Below are positions 1 through 11,280 of a DNA stretch of 64,000 nt, one piece after another. The notes under the pieces are model-generated. The model saw only the letters and a program-made list of their open reading frames with translations, had not been told where the DNA came from and did not search any database. The stretch lies in contig OU015490.1 in the NCBI GenBank assembly GCA_907164885.2, positions 212,044,847 to 212,108,846 on the forward strand, given 5' to 3'. The translations under genes were made by a program, and so were the position numbers. Each line of letters opens with the position of its first letter. Positions within the stretch are counted from its first letter, which is position 1. The DNA comes from Dolomedes plantarius (lineage: Eukaryota > Arthropoda > Arachnida > Araneae > Dolomedidae).

Positions 1-121
1 TGAATATTTCTTTTAAAATGACAAGTACCAAAGAGAAAAATTTGGAGAAATGTCTTTAAAGATTTGCTCCTATCATGCAGTTGTTCCCAATGGCTGCTGG
101 TCAGAAGTGTTCTAGAACACG

Positions 122-430
122 TCCATATATACTTTGCGGGCAGAGAGGTGTGGTTTCTCTTTAGAATAACAACACTAGACACGAAACTCGTCTAGGGTAG
201 ATACCGTTTAAATTTTGACCGCGCATCCCCCAAGGATGACATCCGGAGGGAATCGTACACTCTCCCATCTGCTCTGACCTCATAGTAGGACTTTCAGGTG
301 GGTGGAAATAACGAGGCCATATCCAGCGTAGACATGGAGGTATATATAAGTGCTTACTCGGATTAGAATTTAGCACTCTCGCCCCGGAAGCCGAAGCGTT
401 ACCACTAGGCTTTCTAGGGCCGTATAATAA
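122..430 (-). repeat. tRNA-derived SINE, degenerate
   Basis: On the minus strand the element starts near 425 with a box-A-like AAGCCTAGTGGT (401-412), followed by a tRNA-like head. Its body shares phrases with the SINE at 21,661-21,945, namely the clause around GGATATGG, a GAAAGTCCT run and a GTACGATT run. Box B is badly eroded. Target duplications were not found. It lies just outside the left arm of the inverted duplication. Confidence 0.55.
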
Positions 431-1503
431 GCGCTAAATTTTGGAATTTAAAATTATCCTATAAAATTCGCCAATGGAGATGTACATTAACAGTTTTGAA
501 AAAATTATATCTTTTTCTAAACCACTCGCAAATATAAGATAGAAATATTTTACCTCTACACAGATTTCCATTTCTTTTACAAATAATAATCACATGAAAA
601 AACGTTATTTGATTTGAAAACTTCAGATAACATAAATTGTTATGTTAATAATACCCCAAAGCTCTTATTTATTGAACAGAAATAATAAACAAAGGTGTAA
701 AATGTATTTCATTCGACTGTGAGTTCTCGACTCAAAGCATTCTAGTTGCAATATGTCTAACATTTGAATTCTTTATTATGTATTCAGTGCTCAATAATTA
801 ACCAAGATGGCTTCAGAAGCATTTTTATCAGAACCATTATTTTAAATATACAAACCAGTCAATAATAAAAGCTTTTGAAATCTTTGACGTTAAAAAAACA
901 AGCTTAGGGAAAAAACGCTAATGCGACAAATATACGAAACTGTTCTAATCGTCTAGAGTTGCACTTGTGACCTCCTTGGAGATCCTCTGAATAAATTACA
1001 AGCTTGTTTTGTTAGAATGTAGCAAGAAGAAGTGTTTTTGTATTTATTTAAGAGAAGTGTTCCTTCCTCAGAATCCTGTATTATATATTCAGAGGCAGAA
1101 AATGTTAAAAGGAATTAAAAACGAAAATTTTTATTTCCTTTGAAACATTGAACACAAGTTGATGTTCTAAGAAAATTTTGTTTATTAAAAATATGCAGAA
1201 TTTGAATATGCTTATCGTGATAACATTGAATTAAATCATCACTTATAAAATATTTTTAAAAAAATTGCTAAATAACGATAGATTTTTTATTAGATACTCA
1301 CCTCCTCATCCGTACATCATATACATATTCATTCATGCATCATATCAAAATTTTAAGATGTATAAATCTTTTTGTTTAACATGGAAATTGTTTACTCCTC
1401 GCAAGAAAGTAAATAAATAAATATTGATTTATTTATGTTTTCAAAAGACTTTTTCTATAATATTTGTAATTTAAACTGAAATAAATATTTTATTTTTCAA
1501 AAT

Positions 1504-1545
1504 AAAATTTTCTTCGAATTGAAAAGGCAATTCGAAGAAAATTTT
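1504..1545. repeat. Perfect 18-bp hairpin
   Basis: AAAATTTTCTTCGAATTG at 1,504-1,521 is exactly complementary to 1,528-1,545 around a 6-base AAAAGG loop. A second perfect hairpin follows 11 bases later. Confidence 0.9.
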
Positions 1546-1556
1546 GTAAATTAATC

Positions 1557-1583
1557 AGCATGTAATCGACAAGATTACATGCT
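1557..1583. repeat. Perfect 11-bp hairpin
   Basis: AGCATGTAATC at 1,557-1,567 pairs exactly with 1,573-1,583 around GACAA. Two back-to-back perfect stems suggest the debris of a foldback element. Confidence 0.9.
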
Positions 1584-1719
1584 CTTTAATTCAACCATAA
1601 AACATATGACATCTAGATTTATAGTAGTGGTCAAATCTGAATGACTGAAAGAATATTTAATTACGTGCTAAAATGTATTTACATTTTTCTGAATACAGAT
1701 ACTTTACAGAGTTATTAAT

Positions 1720-1967
1720 GAAGGCCTTATCTGAATAGTGGGCCAACTCCATTTTTCTTTATTTTGAGATATAGAGTCTTAAAGTCTAATGAGTGCTGAG
1801 AAATGACTGCTGAAGTTTGATTTATAATGCCTTTTGTTGGCAGCAGAGACAAGATGAAGGTGTACCAGTTTTAAAATAAGATATAAATGACTTGTTCGAC
1901 CATGAAAGTGAGGCTAACTCCACTTTTTAAAACAGTGGAGTTGGACCACTATTCAAATAAGGTCTTC
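1720..1967 (+). mobile_element. MITE family A, copy 1
   Basis: A 248-bp element bounded by terminal inverted repeats: GAAGGCCTTATCTGAATAGTG on the left and the complement of CACTATTCAAATAAGGTCTTC on the right. The TIRs continue inward through an AACTCCA / TGGAGTT pair. Near-identical copies lie at 13,233-13,478 and 61,363-61,609, with a half copy at 61,097-61,200. It has no coding capacity. The target duplication is not clear. It interrupts the left arm of the inverted duplication and is absent from the right arm at the corresponding place. Confidence 0.9.
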
Positions 1968-3197
1968 AAATATTCGCCATGCACATGGATATTTGCCTAG
2001 AGAAGTATCAATATTACTGCTACACTGCGATTGGAATGTCCTTTTACATCTTTGGGGATCTTTGTCAGTCTTTCATTTTTGTTAACAGCTAAATATCTAA
2101 AAGAATGGGGCGAACAGACCAACGTTCTAATGGCCCATAATGCTCATATGATTGTGTATAGAATTCGTACACTTCCCACAACAACTCGGACTACATATTC
2201 TACGTCAGGGCAGAAGAGTGACATTGAACTTTATCACCAAGTAAAACTTTACAATTCCGAAGCTGGCTTGCTAATATTTCTTCGAAAAAAACTGAGCTTT
2301 TTCCCCCTAAAATGTATGAGATGGTTTGATACTAAATTGTAATACTGGCGATGTGGCAAATTTATGATGGCCTTATATTTCAACCAGATTTCGAAATTTC
2401 TTGATACTGTTCTGCAGAGTTACGTAAGCGGGGCATTTCAGTTTTGATCCAAGCCCGCTTTTCTGACTTGGAAGAAGTTTTGTTGTTCTGCGTTGGAGAA
2501 CAGGCCAGTTTCACCAAATTAGATTTCACGTTTTCAGCTTATTTTCCATCCTTATTTTACACATGCACTATTTTCTACGTTTCCTAATAACACTCTAATG
2601 ATCATTGTTCTGATTTAAAAAAAAAAAACTTTGCACAGTGAATAATACCTTAAAATATCATTTCATAAATGCTGCTCCTTTTTTATCCATGTCTTACGAC
2701 CTGTTTACCCTGAACCCACAGCAAAACGTAGAGTCGGCGTTAAAAGTTTTAACCTATCACAGACCTGAATTCATCGACCACTTAATACGACAAAGAAATG
2801 ACAGGTATTTGTCAATATTATTAAGGGCCAACGTAGTAACGTAACGCAAGGGATTGGATGCAATATGAATAGCCATTTACACATACAGCAATTAGACAGT
2901 TGCATAATACCCCTTTGGAGCGACAAATGCGTGGAATAAAAGCGTCAGTTTTAATTTCGTTACCTGAGTACAAGAACCAGGTTACTCTCAAATAATCATT
3001 TTTGAAATATCTGGCTAGTTATAGCTAAATTACGTAATAATTGAATGCAATAACTAGACAACTCACTTTGCTGCTAACCTAGTGCCATCTGTTGGCTAGT
3101 GTAAAAATTAGACAGGCAGAACCACGAGTATTTTATCACTGCAAGAAGTAAACATCTTGACATCTTCAAGAACTTCAAGAATCGGGGTACCTAGTTC
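1968..3197 (+). other. Unrecognised stretch with two short open frames
   Basis: Open frames of 103 codons (2,031-2,342) and 68 codons (2,638-2,844) have mixed amino-acid composition rather than TA-repeat composition, and the first has one hydrophobic segment near its start. Neither resembles a family I can name. Stops separate them in every frame, so if this was ever a gene it is broken. Splice sites were not evident. An erased receptor gene or an ordinary chance frame are both possible. Confidence 0.15.
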
Positions 3198-3542
3198 TTG
3201 CACTCAGGTGACGATTTTTTATTCAACCATTGGTCACTACTCCCAAATTTTTTTATAAACTTAATGACACTAGCTGTATATTACTCCTTCAATATTTCAT
3301 ACATCCGAATAAGGCACACCCATAACATAGCCTTAAATAAACAATTGAAGGAAACAATTCAATCTCGAATGGTGCCACTTTTGCTGTTCTATCAAATTGT
3401 CCAGAAAATTGCAAACTTGTTTAAAAGACTTTTGCTGCAATTCGATTGCTCTGAAAGACAAATTTCATGTACTCATCTTTCGTTGCAGTTTTTAAGGATT
3501 TTAATCAAAATAGAGTCACAAGATATATGTTACATATTCTAG
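3198..3542 (+). other. Open frame repeated in inverted arms, copy 1
   Basis: A 114-codon frame whose last ~75 codons match the frame at 15,279-15,557 on the other strand. Shared blocks include THNI, LNKQL, VQKIANLFK, LLLQFDC and a common end YIF followed by the same TAG stop. Nucleotide identity is about 80 percent. The frame has survived in both copies, but many differences change amino acids, so chance survival is likely. No domain was recognised. The sequence continues as non-coding homology beyond the stop. Confidence 0.2.
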
Positions 3543-4218
3543 ACTGATAGGAAAAAATTACAGCGAAAAAAAATTAGCTGTATAAGCAATATAAATTATT
3601 GTTGAAGATTACATTTGAAATAATGGATATAAAGAAAATAATATAAATCTCAAGGTGAAGAAATGCATAGATTTGATATTCTTATGCATCAAACTTTGTT
3701 ATTAATGATGTAATATCAAATTTAAATTATTTCAGACGAGAAATGATCTTTTTAGGTATACTTTTTGTAAGGATATCTAAAATAATTTTTAAATATAAGA
3801 ACAGATGTTTGTAATGATCTATATATTTTTTCTCATTTGATGTGTATTACACAAAATTTATAAGAAGCGAAGCAAATATTTATGTAAGTTTCCAAGACAT
3901 AAGGATTAAGTAAACATAAAAATAAGATTAACTTCCTACTTAGGAAACATTTTTGTTTATTTTTAAAAATAATGTTTATTTGAAAAATTAATTTCTTCTT
4001 TGTTAAAGTCAACAATTTTGAATTATTTTAAAAGCAAGTATTGACATATATGTAGTTTGTTTTCCTAACCTTATACTAAAGCTTTTGAACTATAATTTTC
4101 TTTCTCCTATTACATTTTCGAATTGAATTTCAAATTCAAGATTATTGTTTTTTTAAGAATCCAGATACAGGTATACGTTCTTTTCGAAATGTTCAACTAA
4201 GCATAGTGTGTAGGAAAA

Positions 4219-4768
4219 AATTATAATGGACGAGTCAGCAGATTATTTTATAGTGTAATTTCACATTTTGCTGAATATATACAACAAAATAACAAAAATC
4301 TATAAATATTTCTCCTCAGCATTGAAAGCCTTCTCCAAATAATGGACGAGATAAATAAGGACGAGATAAGATAATGTCCAAGTTGTAATGTACAGTTAGT
4401 CAGCGGACTACTTTATACATTAGATTCACATTTTGCATAACATGTAGAACAAAATATAAAAAAAATTATGAATATTTCCGCTTATCATTGAAAACTTTCC
4501 CTAATTAATGGCCGAGATAAATAAGGACGAGAAAAGATAATGGTCGAGTCAGCGGATCACTTTATACACTAATTTCACATTTTGCTCAATATATACAACA
4601 AAATAGCAAAAATCTATAAATATTACTGCTCAGTATTGAAAACTTTCCCCAACAAATGCTTTAGATAAACAAGTAGTTGAGATAACATATGGTTGAGATA
4701 TGGACCAGAAAAGTTAATGGTGGAATGAGCGGATTACTTTACACACGAATTTCACATTTTTCTAAATA
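4219..4768 (+). repeat. Tandem array, ~150-165-bp unit, left part
   Basis: Units begin with GGACGAGTCAGCGGAT-like sequence and contain TTCACATTTTGCT, ATATATACAACAAAATA, CTATAAATATT and GATAAATAAGGACGAGA. Starts lie near 4,227, 4,376, 4,541 and 4,690. The fourth unit is split by the Tc1-like element at 4,769-6,189 and resumes at 6,190. The right arm (about 14,500-14,630) appears to hold only a single unit. Confidence 0.9.
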
Positions 4769-6189
4769 CACTCTGTCACAACAATATACATGCACCCAGA
4801 ATAAATCGAGCTACTATCAAGAAACTTGGCAGGAATGTAGTCTGGTAAGAGATATGCTAATGATTAAAATTTCGACGTAAATGGAACAAGCGTAAGCGCC
4901 CTATGAGCATATGAGAAGAGCAGCTGGGAGAGATTAAAAGCATGATTCCTAGTGCCATAGGGTTATTCAAACAAATCTGTCGACATGGACGGACGGTATT
5001 GTGACTAGAGATGCCTCTGAGACATAACCGGCGACAGTACGAACAATTGTCGGACTTTGAGAGGGTGCGTATGGTAGGCCTCAGAGAAGCATGTTGGTCG
5101 AACAGGCGTATCGGCCGCCACCTCGGTCGGGGTAATATGGTAGTTGCTCGGTGTTGGCAACAATGGATCACGGAAGGAATAGTCTACCGTCGTGGAGGGT
5201 CAGGGCGTTCCAGAAACACAAATGCGCGCGAGGATCGTACAATCATAATGGCGGCCACGCCCGCACCAACAACGTCGCTAGAATAGGTTCGACGCCATTT
5301 ACCACCTTCCAGACATCCGGTGGTATCAAGGGAAACAATTTAGAGACGACTGGCCGACGCAGGTATAAGGAGCCGACGTCCATTAAGACGCCTTCCACTG
5401 ACCCCACATCATAGGCAGTGTCCCCACATCATAGGATTTTTGCCGACCTCGGGCAAGCTGGAGTGTGACCGACTGGAGGCGTGTGATCTTCAGCGATGAA
5501 TCCCGATTCCGTCTCAATGCTGAATACGCGCATACGCATGTGAAGGTGCCCAGGCCAGCGGTACGATCCGGCATTTGTTGTCGAGAGGCATACGTCGATT
5601 ACACATGGTGTGACAGTGTGGGGAGCGATTTGTTGGGACACACGATCACCTCTAGTCGTCCCTCAACGCACTTTGATGGCACGCAGTTACGTGGACGAGA
5701 TTTTAACGCCAGTTGTACTGCCTATGCTATCAAGTCGTCCAGGTGCCATTTATCAGCAAGACAAAGCTCGTCCACATATTGCGCGACTCTCCCAACAATG
5801 CCTTCAAGGATATGATGTACTCACATGGCCTGCCATGTCACCACACCTTTCGCCAATATAGCACATCTGGGACGTGCTTGGAAGATAACTGCAGCCCGGA
5901 ATACTGGTGAATTAACAGCGTAGTTGCAAAGATTATGGCATGATCTTCCGCAAGAGGTCATAGGTGACCTCATTGATTCGATGCCACGCCGTGTTTCGGT
6001 TTGTATAGCTGCCAGAGGTGGATTTACTACTTACTGATTTGTAAACTTTTCATGCCATATCTTCTTAATAAAACTGTCTGTTCTTCTGAATTTTAAATCA
6101 TTTGCTTATCTCCTCATACACTACATAAATGTTAAGTTCTGTGATAGTAGCTCGTTTCCTTCTGGATTAAATTTTTTTGTGACAGAGTG
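4769..6189 (+). mobile_element. Tc1-like element with TIRs and TA target sites
   Basis: The left end CACTCTGTCACAA (4,769 on) is the exact complement of the right end TTGTGACAGAGTG (ending 6,189). TA dinucleotides flank both sides (4,767-4,768 and 6,190-6,191). Joining the flanks across the element restores a normal unit of the surrounding tandem array, which confirms the boundaries. At 1,421 bp it is near full length for a Tc1-type transposon. Confidence 0.93.
5011..5960 (+). pseudogene. Tc1/mariner-superfamily transposase relic (DD34E type)
   Basis: The N-terminal part (5,011-5,286) reads as the paired helix-turn-helix DNA-binding region, with RRQYEQLSDFER, GLREACWS, RRIGRHLGR and RCWQQW. 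Frameshifts follow. The catalytic half continues with WRRVIFSDESRF (first Asp), VTVWGAICWDTRSPLV, YQQDKARPHIAR (second Asp) and LTWPAMSPHLSPI. The codon expected to be the catalytic Glu before HIWD is TAG. The enzyme would have cut and pasted the element using its TIRs, but frameshifts and stops make it inactive. The family is clear; the exact clade is not. Confidence 0.88.
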
Positions 6190-6560
6190 TATATAAACAA
6201 TATAGGAAAAATCTATAAACATTGCTGCTCAGTATTGAAAAATTTCGCTACCTAATGGTTGAGATAAATAAGGACGAGAAAAGATAATGGATGAGTCAGC
6301 GGATCGCTTTATACACGAATTTCACGTTTTGCTGAATATATACAACAAATAGCAAGAATGTATAAATTTTGCTGTTCAGTATTGAAAACTTTCTCTAACT
6401 AATGGTTTAGATAAATAAGGACGAGAAAAGATAATGGACGAGTCATCGGATTATTTTATCCAAAAATTTCACATTTTGTTTAATATATTAAAAAAATATC
6501 AAAAATCTATATATATATATATATGCTCAGCATTGAAAATTTTCCCCAACTATGAGAATA
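6190..6560 (+). repeat. Tandem array, ~150-bp unit, right part
   Basis: This continues the array at 4,219-4,768 after the Tc1 insertion, with unit starts near 6,288 and 6,435. The last unit holds a short TA run and grades into sequence shared with the right arm (around 14,500). Confidence 0.88.
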
Positions 6561-7090
6561 AAACTATAATTTAAAACATCATTATGATATATATGAGAAT
6601 ATACCAAACAGAGTATTTTTACAGATTATTTGGGAAGATGGTGATATTGAATAGTTGTAAAATATTTAGCACATCTGTCTTCGGTATTTTAGAAGGTTAT
6701 ATATACCATATCTAGTCCCTTATTTGATAATTGCAGGATATATTTATAAAAGTAAAGTGAGTACATCTCATTTTAAATCCCTAACGATGAAGCTTACTTT
6801 AATACTAATACAAATTAGAGTTAAAGTAGCCTAGAATAGAAGAAACAATTAGTCGAGAATATAAAAAACTTGGAGAAATGTCCATAAAGAAATCCTTAAA
6901 TCTCTTAATCTTACCATAAAGCTCTAGTATGTACAAATCCATTACTCATTATATTGAAGTCGTAGCTTTATTTGTAAATGAAAAAATAACGGTCAAAATT
7001 AATTCCTAGTAGGTCGAACGCATTTACTTTATTCTCGGACGGGATACGGATTTTTTCAAAATATAAGTGCTCGTATTGTATAAGATTTTC

Positions 7091-7595
7091 GCCATCTGCT
7101 GCATTTACAGAATTTTTTCTACTACAAGCTTAAAAAGGAGTAAGCACGTGATTTCAAGGACAATGTGACATATTAATTAAAAATCTCATCTCAAAGTCAA
7201 CTGACCTTATGACCATATTTTTAACTAAAAGCAGAATGCTTACTTGAACTGAAATATGGCTATGTATTAATCGAATCTTATGTATTAATCAATTATATAT
7301 AAGCTAAGAATTAATCGATTATGTAAATAATAAACATTTAATAAACATAAATCTATTTCTTTGAAATTTTCCATGTCTTGCTGATTTGAAAAAAATGTCT
7401 TCATTTTCCATTGATAAGAAAAAATAATTTCTTAGAAGAATTTAATTTACTAATAAATTCAAGTATATTTGCTTCCATAAATTTGAATACTGTAATACAT
7501 GGATTTATTTAAAGGCGTATTAAATAAATACCAATGGGAAAAGAACAATTAACAGATGATAGTGTTATGCATTTGTACGATTTTAATGTGAAATC
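7091..7595. other. AT-rich DNA, nothing recognised
   Basis: No open frame, repeat or element end could be supported here. Confidence 0.6.
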
Positions 7596-7737
7596 TTTCA
7601 ATAAACTAAACAAAAATCTAAAATTTCATTAAAAATTAAATATTTCAATAAACTATACGAAAATCTAAAATTTCTTTAAAACTGAAATATTTCAATAAAC
7701 TACACGAAAATTTAAAATTTCATTAAAATTCTACAGT
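7596..7737 (+). repeat. Three tandem 47-bp units
   Basis: Units start at 7,596, 7,643 and 7,690, each with TTTCAATAAACTA followed by AAATTTCATTAAAA-like sequence. Confidence 0.88.
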
Positions 7738-8264
7738 GTCCCTTTTCAGACCGGAAATGATCTAAATAGGCGAATAACAAGATAAAACGATATGTAGCCA
7801 ATAAAGAAATTATGCACAACGGGATCACTTTTTACGTATCAATAGCGTAAAGGATGTCGCGTGTTGTGTAATTGTAGGTACATCTGCTTGTAACATAATA
7901 TATGATCGCGGGTTCTTTTCTCCATCAAGCCAGTTACATTTTAAAACTGAATGAAAAATTTTTTACTGCAAAATGGATGAAGAAAAGATATTTATAGCAC
8001 CCATTGAAAGTAATATATAACCATTAATGTCAGATTTATTCTTACAAGTGTTTTTCTAATGTCAATAAGATTTTCAGCGTATAAATATAGTGGGTCTATC
8101 CAAGAATAGCGAATATGATTTTATGACATAACGAGGTTTCCATTTTTTTTTTCATTATTGCAGTCACTTTCGTTTTTTTTCCGAATGTTTTCATGATATA
8201 CTACTCATAAACCAGTGCTGTAAAGCTACTTTGAAAGTTATATATTGAATGCCATTTGATTAAT
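7738..8264. other. AT-rich DNA, nothing recognised
   Basis: No supported feature. Confidence 0.6.
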
Positions 8265-8273
8265 ATAATTACG

Positions 8274-8687
8274 GAAATAGGATGCGGTGGCCCAGTTGGC
8301 AAAGGCAGCTTGCCAGTGACATGAATGTCTATGGTTCGATGCCGGACGCTGAAAAATCCATCGCCGTATACGCAAATGGCGGCTGGTGCACGTAAAATAT
8401 ATCTTGTCTGCATTGTCCTCCAAGTTCTCAAAATTTACCTCTGGAGGTGGGGGGGATGCAGTGTACTGGTCTCCTCACTTGGCTCGGTTCAAAATTACGG
8501 GACCGGTCCTTTAGCGAAGTCGGAGTCCGACCTTTGTGGGGCGGACCGGCAAAAGCAGGTGAAAAGCGGTGAAAGCAGGTGAAAAGCAGGTGAAAACCGT
8601 GAAAAGCGGAGCGGCACCATTCTGCCCTATAGCCGTTATGGACTTGATCTGATATACTGTCAAGGGGTATAAGCCACAACAACAACA
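8274..8687 (+). mobile_element. tRNA-derived SINE with 9-bp target duplication
   Basis: A pol III-type internal promoter is visible: box A TGGCCCAGTTGG (8,288-8,299) and box B GGTTCGATGCC (8,333-8,343). A GC-rich body follows and the element ends in a (CAA)n tail. The direct repeat ATAATTACG at 8,265-8,273 and 8,688-8,696 is the target duplication. The body contains an imperfect minisatellite of AAAAGCAGGTG-like units (8,549-8,612). It resembles arthropod tRNA-head SINEs and depends on a LINE partner for movement. Confidence 0.9.
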
Positions 8688-8696
8688 ATAATTACG

Positions 8697-9184
8697 AATA
8701 TATGCTTTTCGTAAATTCTGCCAAATATGTCAGACAAGGAGGTTCAGATTTTCACACCATGTGTTCTGATTTCCGATAATTCCTAATTATTTTATGTATT
8801 TCTGCTAAACTTGATCAATTTAAGAACATTTTAATTTTCTTAAATTTTGGGCATTATAATGTAAAAAGTTACATTTTTCTTGAACAAAATGACAGATTTC
8901 CTGAGAGAGACTTTAGGTTCATACATCAATGATGCATAAGTTTAGTCAATTAGCAAATAACCTTCCTCGAAAATTAGAGGTGATACCCATTACTAGCTAG
9001 GTAATACTTCAGATAAATATTCTACTGAAAATGTGAAGAATTGCATAAAAAAAACTAAACAACACGATTACCAAAATGAATGATCTCATCGTTTTACAAA
9101 TAAAGAAGCTTTTTACTTCCGAAAATGACTTATAATCTAGATTTTTCCCTATATTTTGAAAATGACAGCACTGAGATGGCGTCC
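8697..9184. other. AT-rich DNA, nothing recognised
   Basis: No supported feature between the SINE and the mariner-derived array. Confidence 0.6.
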
Positions 9185-9480
9185 GTTATTTGCGATGAAC
9201 ATATGCCAAAACCGTTAAGTTTTCCTCACGAGTAGCATAATCATGGAACTCGCATACTCGCTGCAGAATTACAGGTGATCTATTGTTCCTAGGACGGCCA
9301 CTTGGTTTCCTAGGTAATGCAGTCTCACTAGCTCTCACATTTGAAATCCACCGCTGAATTGTTTTTCCATAAGAAACGGCATCAGTTGCATAGATCTCTA
9401 AGAGTGCCGTAAATGCCCTCTGTGTCGAGTTACAGAATCGTTATTTTCAAAGAACGCCTCAATAACATAAACCGCAATGT
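9185..9480 (-). pseudogene. Mariner-type transposase N-terminal fragment (DUF4817-like HTH)
   Basis: Read on the minus strand, with frame changes, the region gives EAFFENNDSVTR, then SYGKTIQRWISNVR, then PRKPSGRPRNNRSP. This is the layout of the helix-turn-helix domain that starts many arthropod mariner-related transposases. No catalytic domain follows and the homology stops near 9,185. It is the last member of an array of repeated 5' ends (9,484-10,405) and is linked directly to a TIR-like end at about 9,484-9,500. Confidence 0.7.
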
Positions 9481-9483
9481 TGA

Positions 9484-10405
9484 TTCTGTCGCTGTACAAA
9501 TACAGTAAAGTGAATTACGTAATTTTTAGGTGGTCTAATGTTCCTAGGATGGCCCCTTTGTTCCCTTGGTAATGCAGACCCACCCGAAGAGTGTCATAAA
9601 TGCCCTCTGTGTCGAGTTACAGAATCGTTGTTTCCAAAGAAGGCCTCAATAACATAAACCACGATGTTAAATGGACCAACTGATGATGTCTAATGACAAC
9701 TACAAAATCAGTCCAAATTGTTGACCTCTCCTCACCACTCCTTTATCAGTGACCTTCAGAAATGTGGTAGTACATTCTGTTGCCCCCTATAGAAAAACAG
9801 TAACATAAATTACACAATTTTCAGGTTTTCCAATGTCCCTAGGCCACTTTGTTCCCTTGGTAATGCAGACCCACCCGAAGAGTGTCATAAATGCCCTCAA
9901 TGTCGAGTTACAGAATCGTTGTTTTCAAAGAACGCCTCAATAACATAAATCGCAATGTTCAATGGACCAACTCATGATGCCTACTGACAACTACAAAATC
10001 AGTCCAAATTGTTGTCATCGCCCACCCACTCCGTTATCAGTGACCTTTAGAAATGTGGGAGTCCATTCTGTCGCACCCTGTACAAAGACAGTAACATGAA
10101 TTACATAATATTCAGATGTTCAAATGTTCATAGGACGGGCACTTGGTTTCCTTGGTAAGGCCGACCCATCCGAAGAGTGTCCTAAATGCCCTCTGCCTCG
10201 AGTTACAGAATCGTTGTTTTTAAAGAACGCCTCAATAACATAAATTACGATGTTCAAAGGACCAACTCATGATGTCTAATGGCAACTACAAAGTCAGTCA
10301 AAATTGCTGTCATCACCCCACCTTATCAGTGACCTTAAAAAATGAGAAGTTCACTGAAAAGGGCCATTCTGTCGCTCCCTGTACAAAGACAGGGAGCGAC
10401 AGAAT
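9484..10405 (-). repeat. Tandem array of mariner-like 5' ends, ~291-300-bp period
   Basis: ATTCTGTCGC..CCCTGT-type ends occur at 9,484, 9,774, 10,065 and 10,366, a period of 291-300 bp. On the minus strand each unit contains the end (CAGGG..CGACAGAAT), a leader, the start of the transposase (VIEAFFENNDSVTR-like in several units) and then jumps to the next end. So the same 5' piece of a transposon is repeated head to tail. Confidence 0.85.
10366..10405. repeat. Perfect palindrome of transposon ends
   Basis: ATTCTGTCGCTCCCTGT (10,366-10,382) and its exact complement (10,389-10,405) surround ACAAAG. The right half is the TIR in the opposite orientation, so two ends meet face to face at the edge of the array. 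Confidence 0.92.
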
Positions 10406-11040
10406 TAAAATGCCTGTCTCATAAATGATATAGAGAAGTAATATCGGGAAAAAAAGACAGAGAACAAAGATATTATTTTTAAAATTATAAATTATTAAAA
10501 TATGCCGTTAAAAAAATTTTATAGAGAACTCAGTTTCCATTGCATTTCTTTATTAAGTATAATACTTCGCATACTTCTGAAAATTCATTATTTCACGGCT
10601 GTGGCCGCAGATTCAAAAGAACGAAACAGGGAATAGAATGACCATTTAATAGCCCTCAGGCATTCCAACTCTTTCCTGTTACATAACATAACTTTACCGG
10701 CAAGACATTAAAAGCCAATAATGACATTAGTTTATGGCAAGCTGTTATTGCAACCCGAGAAAAGCTATAACAGACTAATTTGCTGCCAGACAAAGCAGGT
10801 AATTTAAAAGTTTTAGAGTCGAAAGTCTTATATTTTATATATACGTTAACAAGATAAATTTCATTTTATGACATCAACCTTCTTAGCTCTTAAGACTAAA
10901 CTCTAGTTATAACTACCACTTTCAAAGCCCATTACAGCAAACTAATGTTTTTTGCTTCACTTTTTCTTAATGTTTAGTATTTAAAACTTAGTGAAGGCAA
11001 TTTACATATTTATGGTAAACTTTTATCTTACTATAGTACA
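10406..11040. other. AT-rich DNA, nothing recognised
   Basis: No supported feature. Confidence 0.55.
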
Positions 11041-11056
11041 CGTATATACTAAATAT

Positions 11057-11129
<73 letters not shown>
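11057..11129. repeat. (TA)n microsatellite
   Basis: Pure alternating TA next to the MITE at 11,130. Open frames of alternating Tyr-Ile here are artefacts. Confidence 0.97.
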
Positions 11130-11132
<3 letters not shown>

Positions 11133-11233
11133 TACACAGCAGAATCTCGATGTATCGTTTTTCAAGGGACCTATTGAAATGAACGACACATACGGAAAAA
11201 CGATGGATCCGAGAACGATCGATCGAGATTCCA

Positions 11234-11236
<3 letters not shown>
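11130..11236 (+). mobile_element. Short pogo/Tigger-like MITE inside a TA array
   Basis: The right end is the complement of CAGTGGAATCTCGATCGATC. The left end CAGTACACAGCAGAATCTCG matches it apart from a small insertion. The inner inverted segments CGTTTTTC and GGAAAAACG also pair. TA flanks both ends and (TA)n lies on both sides. The start CAGTGG resembles the Tigger element at 40,116. Confidence 0.7.

Positions 11237-11276
<40 letters not shown>
11237..11276. repeat. (TA)n microsatellite
   Basis: It continues the TA array after the MITE. Confidence 0.95.

Positions 11277-11280
<4 letters not shown>

Larger units (their letters stand above)
600..7090 (+). repeat. Left arm of a large diverged inverted duplication
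   Basis: Blocks of this stretch recur reverse-complemented at 13,990-18,340. Matching blocks by eye are 790-1,040 with 17,890-18,130, 1,290-1,420 with 17,470-17,620, 3,230-4,290 with 14,560-15,580, and 6,520-7,090 with 13,990-14,560. Order is kept throughout. Paired coordinates sum to about 18,850-18,940 left of the Tc1 element and about 21,100 right of it, so the offset equals that insertion plus extra tandem units. Identity looks like 75-85 percent in the aligned blocks. The part at 1,420-3,200 does not align clearly. Whether this is one duplication event or two insertions of a long unknown repeat cannot be decided here. Confidence 0.8.

Noticed and set aside
2031..2844. Chemoreceptor-like gene
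   Set aside because: Hydrophobic segments are few, frames are broken, and no family signature such as a terminal TYxxxxxQF could be read.
8274..8360. Functional tRNA gene suggested by box A and box B
   Set aside because: The acceptor and anticodon stems do not fold, and the element continues as a SINE with a tail and target duplications. The same holds for 21,661, 43,760 and 54,800.
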